A DNA stretch of 64,000 nt, taken from the NCBI RefSeq assembly GCF_000003815.2, contig NC_049988.1, positions 10,113,788 to 10,177,787 of the forward strand, written 5' to 3'. The stretch is from Branchiostoma floridae. Lineage: Eukaryota > Chordata > Leptocardii > Amphioxiformes > Branchiostomatidae. Within the stretch, counting starts at the first letter, position 1. Every line of letters begins with the position of its first letter. The position numbers and the translations under genes were made by a program. The notes below the pieces were generated by a model that was not told the DNA's origin, did no database searches, and was given only the letters and a program-made list of their open reading frames with translations. Positions 35,701 through 45,500 of this stretch are shown here, one piece after another.

Positions 35701-35739
35701 AAGTTGCTGTCTGCATTGCATGGCCACTGTGCCGAATAT
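29661..35739 (-). CDS. COASY: Bifunctional coenzyme A synthase (PPAT plus dephospho-CoA kinase), partly in gap
   Basis: Catalyses the last two steps of CoA synthesis: adenylation of 4'-phosphopantetheine and phosphorylation of dephospho-CoA. The exons from 34646 down to the TAA stop at 29661 keep one frame and match the end of the adenylyltransferase half, the linker (VSSSNLRQRLLG) and the whole kinase half, with Walker A motif GGIASGKT. The first adenylyltransferase exons (with the GTFD-x-LH-x-GH type signature) are not seen and probably fall within the 631-bp gap at 34932-35562. In animals this fusion enzyme is associated with mitochondria. A head-to-head arrangement with the ankyrin gene suggests a shared promoter. 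Confidence 0.93.
30228..30431. mobile_element. Inverted-repeat element next to a COASY exon
   Basis: ACCCTGGGAAACCAGAATCC at the left and GGATCTGTCTGGTTTCCCGGGTT at the right form terminal inverted repeats around a GC-rich non-coding core. It lies 29 bp from the exon starting at 30460. Confidence 0.55.
30460..30606 (-). CDS. COASY: COASY exon, distal kinase domain
   Basis: 147 bp, phase 0-0. Encodes AIRRIVERNKFTEEDAGRRI, then QMSNQE and VIISTLWEPEVTQKQ. This covers the lid and C-terminal helices of dephospho-CoA kinase. Confidence 0.94.
31151..31464 (+). mobile_element. AGGGCTCGAAATA foldback element, copy 1
   Basis: Begins AGGGCTCGAAATA and ends TATTTCGAGCCCT. The interior has several ACCTGCAC / GTGCAGGT motifs. 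It ends 24 bp from a COASY exon. A related copy in opposite orientation is at 58419-58757. Confidence 0.8.
31488..31585 (-). CDS. COASY: COASY exon, middle kinase domain
   Basis: 98 bp, phase 1 in and 0 out. Encodes KSVVILDAAVLLEAGWENF, then HEIWVSLIPRKE. The VV-DA-VLLEAGW block is the conserved hydrophobic core of dephospho-CoA kinases. Confidence 0.94.
31990..32302 (-). repeat. tRNA-related SINE
   Basis: Read on the minus strand from about 32302: GTGTGGCTCAGCGGCAGC (A-box-like), then CCGATCTTGTGCCCTTGAG and AAGGCACTTTACACG. The same core occurs in the SINE at 40900-41075. The head is diverged from a functional tRNA. Confidence 0.7.
32375..32459 (-). CDS. COASY: COASY exon
   Basis: 85 bp, phase 0 in and 1 out. 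Encodes AKLQALNNIVWPEIARLAKE and onward to AAHAEA. Matches the L-I-WP-I-LA helix of the kinase half. Confidence 0.92.
32608..32672 (-). CDS. COASY: COASY exon
   Basis: 65 bp, phase 1 in and 0 out. Encodes DVLAEDGTINRKVLGPKVFA. The DG-INRKVLG-VF motif is diagnostic of dephospho-CoA kinases. Confidence 0.94.
32766..33052 (+). repeat. tRNA-related SINE
   Basis: Plus-strand head TGGCATAATGGTTAGAGTG (A-box-like) and a degenerate B-box region near GGTCTGCTCAAACCC. Body contains GTGCCCTTGGAAAAGGC and ends with a tail like that at 27780. Confidence 0.65.
33159..33348 (-). CDS. COASY: COASY exon, P-loop of the kinase half
   Basis: 190 bp, phase 0 in and 1 out. Encodes HPYVLGLTGGIASGKTAVSR, with Walker A GGIASGKT. 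It continues LGAAVVDCDKLGHKAYEPG, the conserved D-D-x-GH-x-Y substrate region. The right acceptor is TTTTTTCCAG in gene sense. Confidence 0.95.
33416..33665. repeat. Minisatellite of about 15 bp units
   Basis: Imperfect repeats of CCCCCAGTAGTGTCCGTA and relatives inside a COASY intron. Open frames on both strands here are repeat artefacts. A degenerate array of similar words lies at 52080-52365. Confidence 0.85.
33777..33908 (-). CDS. COASY: COASY exon, interdomain linker
   Basis: 132 bp, phase 0-0. Encodes GLSELAVHIIDLVPEPSPTP, then SKVSSSNLRQRLLGTLLRPV. The KVSSS-x-RQR-LG-LLRP motif joins the two catalytic halves of animal CoA synthase. Confidence 0.94.
34432..34646 (-). CDS. COASY: COASY exon, end of the adenylyltransferase half
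   Basis: 215 bp, phase 1 in and 0 out. Encodes KILCELIEPVEVRIENVRQF, then DVVPISDPLGPAGWNPDIQA and IVVSTET. This matches the distal part of the phosphopantetheine adenylyltransferase domain. Confidence 0.94.
34932..35562. other. Assembly gap (N run)
   Basis: 631 unresolved bases. The position inside COASY suggests that it hides the exons carrying the adenylyltransferase nucleotide-binding signature. Confidence 0.99.
35563..35739 (-). CDS. COASY: Possible 5' exon of COASY, truncated by the gap
   Basis: A good polypyrimidine acceptor (CATCTCTTCACAG in gene sense) precedes a stretch open in two frames up to the gap. One frame starts with Met and is rich in Lys, Arg, Ser and Thr with no acidic residues for about 40 residues (MQTATSKVFHKTRSKITRIL), like a mitochondrial presequence. 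There is no convincing similarity to the vertebrate N-terminus, so frame and coding status are inference. Confidence 0.4.
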
Positions 35740-36229
35740 CTGTGAAGAGATGACACAAAACACATGAAAATCAAATTGGGAACAACTAATGATTCATAAT
35801 TCAAAATTAAATCAATAAATAAATAAAAAATGTTAAACTGTACCAATCTTTGTGTAATTGGAAGACATACTTTATTGAATGTATCCATGCTCATCAACTA
35901 AAAATGTTTTCACAGAGAAAGTCATGAGTAAGCACAAATATGGAGGAAAGACTTGTGAGAAAATATAAGATGTCAGAACGATCATTCACATATTCATAAT
36001 GAATTTCATTCAAGACTTATAAAAATCCATTCATAAAAGTGGCCAACAAATCTGGGAGACTCGATCTGACTGAGAGCATCATCAGCATGATTCCCTTGGC
36101 AAAAATGACATCAATAGCCCATCATACCTAAAACACAACTTCTAAGACAACTTATCACTACAAATGAACATACTTTACGATGGAAATCACTATTATTTCT
36201 GAGTATTTCATACAAGACCCATACAAAAC

Positions 36230-36474
36230 GCTGTGAGGAGTTCCTCATGTCCTCACCTGTCCTGACTGACCTGCCAGGTGATGACCTTTCACCTATAGCC
36301 TATATTATCACGTGACGAGTTTCAGCCAATCGTGTTTCGTAATTTCAGACATTGATGGCGGTAAGGATTCGGAGCAGTTGTGAAAAGTTCGTCTCCGTAT
36401 TTTCCTGAAATTTCCGCCTTTCTACCGCAGAAACCGCACCAGACAGCGGCGATCGCGCGGTGCCATCCTATAAC
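36230..36474. promoter_or_regulatory. Probable bidirectional promoter of COASY and the ankyrin gene, with 5' UTR
   Basis: The two genes diverge from this interval. It has an E-box CACGTG at 36309-36314, a CCAAT box at 36326-36330 and a locally GC- and CpG-rich stretch from about 36355 to 36465. No TATA box is obvious. The plus-strand start codon follows at 36475. The exact transcription starts cannot be read from sequence. Confidence 0.55.
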
Positions 36475-36501
36475 ATGGTTATTCAACAGCTTGTGGACGA
36501 G
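36475..36501 (+). CDS. ANKRD28/ANKRD44/ANKRD52: Ankyrin gene exon 1 (start codon)
   Basis: ATG then VIQQLVDE and a GTATGG donor. Joined to exon 2 the N-terminus reads [15 protein letters not shown], matching the short leader and PPLVQA start of the vertebrate proteins. This is why I chose this ATG. Residues 1-9. Confidence 0.85.
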
Positions 36502-39500
36502 GTATGGTGCATTCTACTGCTTTTATTACGTTGTTGTAGGTGTTTATGTCGGAGAATACTAGGGCAGTAAATTGCATCAAATCAGTCTCGTCTGATCGCT
36601 TTTCCCTGAAACATGATCTAAAAGATTAATGCGGTAAATCGAATTCCTCGCCAATTATGTGGTTAATATCATCTCCTGTGCCGTAATAGCTTCCGTCCTT
36701 GTCATCTGCCTCTGTAGTTCACCGTTAAACAGTGTACTTTCCGTGCAAAGGAAAATTCCGCGACGTCTTCCTGTTATTTTGTCCGGCCGCCCTCCCACCC
36801 TGTTTTTGGTGTGTCCCCCAAAGTTTCTGACCTGGCCCTGCCCTTCTGTCCATCAATGCTAAATTCTTTACAATCTACTGCGTCGTTGTTTACTATGTCT
36901 CATGGCCAGCAGTCTGAGAGACAGTAAACAAAATTTACCAGCCGACGTTTCGTTATCAAAATGTACATTTGATAAGAGGGGGGTGTGGCTAATTGTTAAT
37001 GATTTTCCGCTCAAGCAAGACAACATAAATGAGCATGAATATGGAAATTGCACCAAAATAAACTGAGTTACTTAATTTCCAGCACGTACAGAGGTAATTA
37101 GAACATGTGCCCAAAGCTCTCATATGTAACCTTATGTATTTATGGATTTAGTTCACAAGGATATTGTGTTTCAAACAATTATGTTTGATTTTGAATTGTG
37201 ATGTAACTTTTCAAGTGGTCTGTTTGCTGTGTACTTAACATCTTTAGGAGCATAAAAAATACAGGGTGTGTTTTATTTTAGATTTCTTATGCAATGTGAA
37301 TGTTTTTATTCTAATGAGGGGCATCAAACTGCCAATTTTATGTGATGTTTTCAACGTGAAGGTCACACTGCAGAAGCTGGTGTATGCTGGTATGGCAAAG
37401 GGAAATTTTACAGATGCTTCTTCTTCTTTGTACATGGGCAGTCTAAATCCTTACTGTAGATTTACTGTACCATGTAGATCTCATTAGTACTGGTAGAGTG
37501 TCTTATCAAACAATGGCACAAGTCCAAATGCCAGATAATCTCCCAGCTGTTTCTATAGTAGCTTGTTGTTCACATAATGTCATTGCTAAAACTGTATACA
37601 TTGTACTGTCGATAGAAGACATAAAGACTGGACATTCGGTAATACAATATCTGTAGTCAATCTCTAGAAATTGATTTCCAAATTTCCAAAACAGTTATTA
37701 CTGTAAATCTTTGTTTTTTCATCGTGGTTTATTTTCCTGTATTTTTTGGTGGCCTCTCCACTGCAACTTCCTGACACCACAAAACACATATGCTTTATAT
37801 TACTGACTACTTCAACAGCAACTTAAACAAAAGACTCCTTTGGCTTCTACATGTATGCAATAAACTACTGGGAAAACAACTGAATTTACTGTACTTCAGG
37901 ACATTTTAATTCCTTGCACTCTTCATTGTGAATAAACTGGCAGTTCATTTCAATACATAATCTGTACATTTTGAAAGGAGGACATTCTGCCTTGTTGGGC
38001 GTGGCACTCAGACATTTCAAAATAGCTGGTTGACTGTAGAGTGATCAATAAATCTTCTTTGTCTGGACTAGACTGGCTCTTACAAAATGACCCCCATAAA
38101 AAAGTTCACCTGAAAGGCTGAATGAGTAACTGTAAGATTAAGTATAGGTATTTTAATGCATCGCCATTTTCTTTCAGTTTGCATGCAACCGTTTATGTGT
38201 TAGTGAGGTGTAGTACAGGTAATGGTAGAAATTATGTGTTTTGAATAGTTGATTCCTGTCATTAAGTTTATTTCACTTTAACAAAGATACATTTTTTTTT
38301 TCTTTCAAGAGAAAGAAATAAAACTAAATTGCTTTAATGGAAGTCATTATTCTAGGTCTTAAAATGCTTCTAGCTGTACTTTGGGGGAGCAAAATATTTG
38401 ATACATATTAATCAAATGTTTACAGAAGATTGTTTTTGAAAGCATAGTAAGACAAAACGAACTAGCATCCATAGCTGAAAGGTGCATCTAAAATTAAAAA
38501 TTAAAAGTTGCCTACACATCATACTACATGCATGTTTTCATGTTAATAGTTTTCCTCACTGTAGGGAGTGAAACACGGAAAAGTTCATCAGAAAAGTTCA
38601 TCAAAATCTTCATTGGTAGTTCTATCAATCTATTGTTATTTTCTTACAACCATAATTATTGAGAAACATGTTCTTTCCAAAGGCTCCACCCAGAAAATGT
38701 ACATGGCTTCAGCATGCCAAGTATATTTATCACTGACTGAGCAATCGTAGCTATATTTTTTACCAATACTCTGGACTAAATCCTGAGTTCAGCAGTAAGA
38801 AATAGAACTCAAGTGGCCACAATTAGTCCTGGATGTCATGTATAGCAACAGCTGGTAGTTAGCAATGCTAAGTATGTAGTAACAGGAAATATTGTCAATA
38901 CTCATCACAGCCTCCACTAGTCAGGGAAAGATACCATGTCCCTTGGTGATTGCAGCTGATTAGGCTCTAGAGAAATTAGCTCATGCACAAGTACAACTCA
39001 ATGTTGTGGATGGCACGATTTTTTTTGTTTTTACATTATTATTGGATGTAACTGAATATACTTCTGAGTGAGAATTTTGATGATGAATCATTCACTTGAA
39101 ATTATATAGGCCCATACTGACATTTGGAGTCTGCTGGATAGGGGTTATGTGAACTGTTTGTACAGTCGTATCACAATGATGTACTAGTATCCATGGCCTT
39201 GCTACGTGGCGGAAGCTCCCCTATATAACTCTGTCAAATGCTTTATCAAAATTAGCTATCAAATTAATCAAACCTCATATGAGACAGTGTAATACATGTA
39301 ATTAGTACTCAAACATAGTGGCTGTGGCTGGTCAGTTCTTCTTAGGCCACACAAACAACAAACAACAAAAAACATTGCAATTGACAACAATTTGTACGTT
39401 TTGAAAATGTTTCAATTTATTTTCTGGTTCTTGCTTTTCTGTCCTGCAACTGTGCTATACTGTACTGTACCCAACTTGATTTTAAACATCCAACATATCA

Positions 39501-42500
39501 TGATATTTTAACTTTTCCAACTTTCCTATTATGTGTATGAAGGAAAAATACAGTAAAGAAGTGCAGTGGATGATCGACACCAGATGATTATTACACAGCA
39601 AACTATCACTCAGATACAGGCATCAATGCACGTAAAACCTAATGATTGGTTTTTGTTCTCTGTAGCCTCCCTTGGTGCAGGCCTGTTTCCATGGCGATGC
39701 AGACGAGGTACGAGCGCTCATCTACAAGAAGGAAGACATCAATTATCAGGTATAAAAAGATTTGATCATTCTTGAATATTGAGATAGCTTTGTTATTAAG
39801 TTTTACAGTAGTATTAACATACATGTAGCTGTAGTTTCTTCCACTATGATAATGTAACTAGGTAAGAAAGTTCATCCTGATTAAAGATTTGTTCTTAAAA
39901 TCTGAATGAGATTTGACATGTACACTCAGTCTTTTGATTGCCTGCAGCTTTGTATGTACAGTATTTCCCAGATTTAGTTTAGGTTCCTGCAAAACACACA
40001 TTTGTTTTTCCTGGCTTCAACATGTTATTACAGTGAACAAGTCTTATTTTTACATCTGGAAAATTTGTGTGGGTTGTGGATATCTGTTTTCCTGCTTAAT
40101 TAAACACTTGCAATAACATCTGCATCACTCAAATTCTGGAAAAAAAACACTTTCAAAGTGCCATTATTGTGTTTTCCTTAGCCATAGAGTTAGCACTGAC
40201 AGTCCCTTTTTTGGCAGAGTTTGCTTACTAGTACATGTAGTTGTGAATGATAATAATTTGGTACCAGGAAAAACTTTGAGAAATTCTTAGAAATGAATTT
40301 TCCACATTGGGCTTGTAATGGTATTTTTAAGTGGTTTTATCATTGCAAGACATTAAATCTAATTGTTTTGACATATCAAATAGAGTGTTAATGAATATAT
40401 AAAGAGGTGTAAAGTACTAGTGAATGTTCTCAGCTTGCAATCTGTTGAAAGGTGGTTAACAACAGATTAACACCTCGGATGTTTGTTTCACACCCTCTTG
40501 GAGAATCTCCTGTGTGCTTGACAGCCAAGTCTCCCAGAGCGCTTCATGTAAATAATGATGATGGCTGTTTCTTCGTATCCGAAGATCAATGGTAGGCAGA
40601 CAAGGTTGATTAGACGACCAGTCTGCCTGGCCTGCACGTGACTTTTTAAGGTGAAGGAGGGGTGTACACTCCCTTCTCCACCCTCTCGTCTACTGGCGCA
40701 CTAAGTCCTACAGGGACAGAACTGTTTGCCTCGTAAGACGGCCCCAGCAGATGCAGGTTTATTATTTGGAGTTTCCGTCTCCTAGGAGAACTTCCGACCA
40801 AGGATGTAAGGGGCTCCTCCTACCCCCGATTGCGCAACTCGTGTGTCATGGCGGGTGCATCATGCCCGAACATGCCCCTAAGGCCTGTCTCGGCCACAAA
40901 GCCCCGGCAATTAGGCCACTAGCCGCAGCTAGATACTCATTTACACCTGAGTTAAGTGAGGAAAGTCGTGTAAAGTGCCTTTCTCAAGGGCACAAGATCG
41001 GTGACACAGCAGTCGGATTCGAACCCGCCACCTCACCTCGAGCCGAATCTGCTGCCACTGCGCCACGCGGTCCCACTAATGTAAATAAGTGATCCATGAA
41101 GACACGCAGCACAAACTTTCAATGGCATCATACGTACCACAAATCAAAATTGTGATATGCAAATGTTCAAATCTCGAATCTAATTGTAGCAAAAGTCAAA
41201 AGTTGAAAATTGTAAGACAATTTATGTTAATTGTACTAGTTTTAATCAATAAGGTCATTACAAAAAAAATTGTTAGTTATGCTAAATGTCATTATCATCA
41301 TCATTCTATCTTTACTAGTACTTGTCTAGAACATAATATTATAATGTTTTTGATGTCACATTTCTGGCTTTGCTGGCCGAATTTTTGTAGCAAATGTCGA
41401 AAGTTGAAAATAATAAAAAAATTGTCAGATAACTAATGTTATTGTAATTGTTATTAAATTCGCTTTTGTTTTAATAAATAAGGCCATGACAAAAAAACTG
41501 TTAATTATGCTCAATGTCTTCATCATCATCATCCTATCTTTACTAGTACTTGTCTATAACATGTACATGTATTATTATGATTTTTCACATCTCCTTTCTG
41601 GTGTTACAAGCCATGTAGACTAAATAAAGGCTTGACTTGCCTTCTTGTGTCCAGGATGTTGAGCGTCGCAGTCCCATCCATGCAGCTGCACACTGTGGGG
41701 AGGCCGAGATCGTTAACCTGCTCATCTTGAGTGGTAGGTTTTGTGCAGTATCTGGTACATGTAACGTTGTTGAAGTGAATTGACACAAAATGAATCAAGC
41801 AACTGAAAAATTCTCTAAACAGTCAGACGTTTTAGATATCATCCATTATCATTGCACAGTCACTGATGAAAGATTTTAAATAGTCTCTGAATGTTTGACT
41901 CATTTACAATCTATCTACTAGTTGATTCATTTTGTATTATATTCTACTTGAATGTCTAAGCTCATCGAGGTCTGTTTGAAGATTCTTCAGTCCTACTAGT
42001 ACTAGCATTAGTCTGTTTGGGTGTTTCAATAAGTGGTAGTTAGAATAGGTGGTTAGGTTGTATTTTCAGGTTTGAAAATACAGTACCTGCCAATAAGTGT
42101 AAGCCTAATATTCCATTATTTAAAATTTTTCATTGAGCATAAAGTGCTCTGTTCAACATAATCAATAGAAAAAAAAAAGAATTTGAAGGAGACAAGAAGG
42201 TTGCCTTTCCGCTCATTAGAATTCAGTTCTACCTGTAGCTGATAAGGTTTGAGAATACAGTACCAGCCAATAAGTATAAGCCTACAATTCCTTGAAAAAA
42301 TTTTCATTGAGCAGGAAGTACTCTGTTCAACATAATCAACAGAAAATAAAAAAAGAATTTAAAGGAGACAAGAAGGTTGCCTTTCCGCTCATTGGAATTC
42401 AGTTCTACCTGTAGCTGATAAGGTCATGCTGATGCACAAAGCTCAGGCCGTCCATTTGGGACGTTCCATCGCCCATCAGAGCTGGCCTTATTACGATGGG

Positions 42501-45500
42501 GAGCTGATGGAAGGCTGATGTAATGGTTTGTGGAACCTTAGCCAGAGGCAGTGCTAACGCTAACACCTTCCCCTGGCATTGAGCCATCCTGTGAGGAGGC
42601 ATTACTGCCCTTTTCTATTCCAGGAACCTTTTATATCCATGGTGATGTATGCTATAGCTGTAGGTGATATTCATGCTGGCTTTAGGGTGGCTTACCTGCA
42701 GGGAAATGCTGTGATCAGTTTGTGTTATTTTAGGCCACCATTTGGGTTTAAAGTCTGAATGATTTATCTGTTTCTTATGGGAATCCTACTAGGATTATCA
42801 CAATAGTCTAGCTGAGAACTTATTAGTAATAGCTGGGGTTTAAGCAGTTATAGATTTTGATGCTATAGTATAATAGACAGAATGTTGTTTGTAGTATTAT
42901 CTAGGCTAGGATTCTAGATAAGAATTTGACTTGAACAGGTTTTGTAGAACATAGCCCCACCATTTATTTTCTTCCTCGTTATTGACTGACTCTGTCTTTT
43001 TCTTTTAAACATGGCATCTGTTTTAATCCCTTGCAGGTGCCCGTGTGAATACCAAAGACAGCAGGTGGTTGACACCTCTCCACAGGGCATGTGCTGCCAA
43101 GAGTGAGGTAAGAACAGCATTGGACTTGTTACGTCAGAAAATATCAAGTATTATAAGATTAAATTGAAATATCAAGTTGAAAACAGAGTCTGAGAGCAGT
43201 GTCATGATAATACAGTTTCAAGTTTTTTTTCTACAAGCCTTCTGTTTTTATCCTGACTGCTTGCTAAATTGTCACTTTGACATGTCTGACTCTAAGAATC
43301 AAGGAAATAGATTGGTGTGGCCTTAGTTATATCCCATATCTTTTTTGTCCGCTAGATTTTCTGCAGATGACATTCGTATAAGTAATGTAGAGTCAGGGCT
43401 GGAATACACAAGGTGTACCCTTGAATGGGGACACAAACTCAGTGATTTATTGTGTCTAGAAAGATAAATTGTTTCTTTTAATCAAGTGCTGCCCAGGCCC
43501 TGTTTCATTACAATTGGCCCTGCAGCACAAACCAATTTCTCACCCTGCTATTTCAGGACACAGTAAGGATGCTGTTAAAGCACTCGGCTGATGTGAACGC
43601 ACGGGACAAAAACTGGCAGACGCCGCTCCATGTGGCCGCGGCGAATAACGCCATTGGCTGTGCCGAGGCGTTGATTCCTCTCCTTTCAAACGTGAACGTG
43701 TCCGACAGGGCTGGAAGAACTGCCCTGCACCACGCAGCGTTTAACGGTCACACAGATGTGAGTACAAACATTAACACTACAGGATGGCACAGTTTAAGTG
43801 TGCTGGGTGTGTCTTATGTGAATTATCTTGTAAAAGCAGCATTTTCTTCCAGGCCTTCAAAAAGAAGATAAAAAATGTACAAAATGTATTTCAACCAGCA
43901 GTTCTTTTTTGTAAGACACATGCAAAGATAGGTTTTGAAATGAAGCCAGTATACTCGATTCGTTATTTTTGGTCCCAAACTCCAAGAGATATGATTACTT
44001 CTCAATTTGTGAAGGACTGGAAGGATGTAACGCTAGTTCACCTTTATCCGTTGGGTAACCTAAATCCGTTGTTTTAAAAGCTGGGTATTTGCAGATATCA
44101 CGTCCACGCACGGTGGTTTTCAACATGTTGAATTTTTAAAATATTGTGGCTATTTTCAAAACATTGCAATATCCATCGACTTGATAACCATAAATACCCT
44201 GTTTTCAAAAACAACGGATTTGGGGTATCCCACGGATAAAGGTGAACTAGCGTTACTGCTGGTTAGTATGAAAAACAGCAAAGGTGGATTAAGGAGTTTT
44301 GTTGGTGTAAAGACCATAGGTAACAATGAGACACAAGATCAATTTTGAATGTGACATTTGGGGCCAGGGATCAGAATAGGAAGACCTCTATACATGTAGA
44401 TGTAACATTGAAATCCTTTAAACTTCAAATGTGTTTGGGCCTAAGCGATACACATTTTTCATCTAGCTTCCAATGAACTTGTAAATTTGCACAATGCTTA
44501 TTTAGATGAATCTGTGTGATTGAACAGATTTAAAACTTAAAAGATTATAAACCTACTGTGGACTGGTATGTCCTTTCTGCTATTCAAAATTGCCATTGTC
44601 AGCAAAACTGAAAGGAAGTTGAAATTTCTTTCTGAACCTGCCAGGGTCTCTGACATAAAAACTATTTCTGAAATGTTTCTTTTTCAACATGCATGTAGCT
44701 TGACACTTCCATACAACTGATCTCTTGTTCTACATGCACGTGTTTGTACTGTATATGCATGAGTCGAGAATATAGCTTTTGCTAAGTGTGCCGATGGAGC
44801 TCTATGAAGTGTTGTGTAATCGTGCATTGCTGCTACATGTATGTAGATGGTAGAGCTCCTGCTCTCAAAGGGGGCAAGGGTCAACTCCCTGGACAAACAT
44901 GGCCGCCGATCACTTCACTGGGCTGCAGTACAGGGTAAGATGGGTAGGGTCAAAGGTCAAACCACCTGTTAGCGCTTTGTATTTCATTTTTGTTTATACG
45001 TCATTGTGATGCATTGTGATGTGGCATGTAGAAATGACCATGTTGCAGCTATGCATGACGGTGCATGGCGAGTCAGAATCATTTTGCTGAGTTGTTTCCC
45101 ATCATCATACAATGCACTACACACTCTCCAAATTTTCTCTCCACTATAGCCTACAACTTTCACATGATTATTTCTTACCTCTCTTTCCTCAGGTAGAACC
45201 TCTAGCTTGTTGGTGCATATTCACAATGAAGGCGGTCTGCAGACATGGTCATTTTTACTGTCACATAATGTAATAATAAAACACGGCAATGTCAGTCTCT
45301 CCTGTGACTTACCTTAAAGCTTATTTGTGGTGTTTTGCTGTCAATGTTGCGGCCAGCCCAATTGCCTAAGTTGTACTGTGCTGACCAAATGCACTAACTC
45401 CCCTATTGCCATTGACCTAAAATTGATTTGTGCTGCGATTTAATGGCCTGACTTGCAACCCCAACCTTGATGAAGTTCAAGACAAAAAGTGTGTACTAGT

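Noticed and set aside
34790-35763. Long open frames spanning the gap
   Set aside because: They consist mainly of unresolved bases.
41015-41074. tRNA gene suggested by a good B box
   Set aside because: A and B boxes belong to a SINE with a continuing body; the head does not fold into a complete clover leaf by eye.
40751-41092. 113-codon plus-strand open frame
   Set aside because: Runs antisense through the SINE at 40900-41075.
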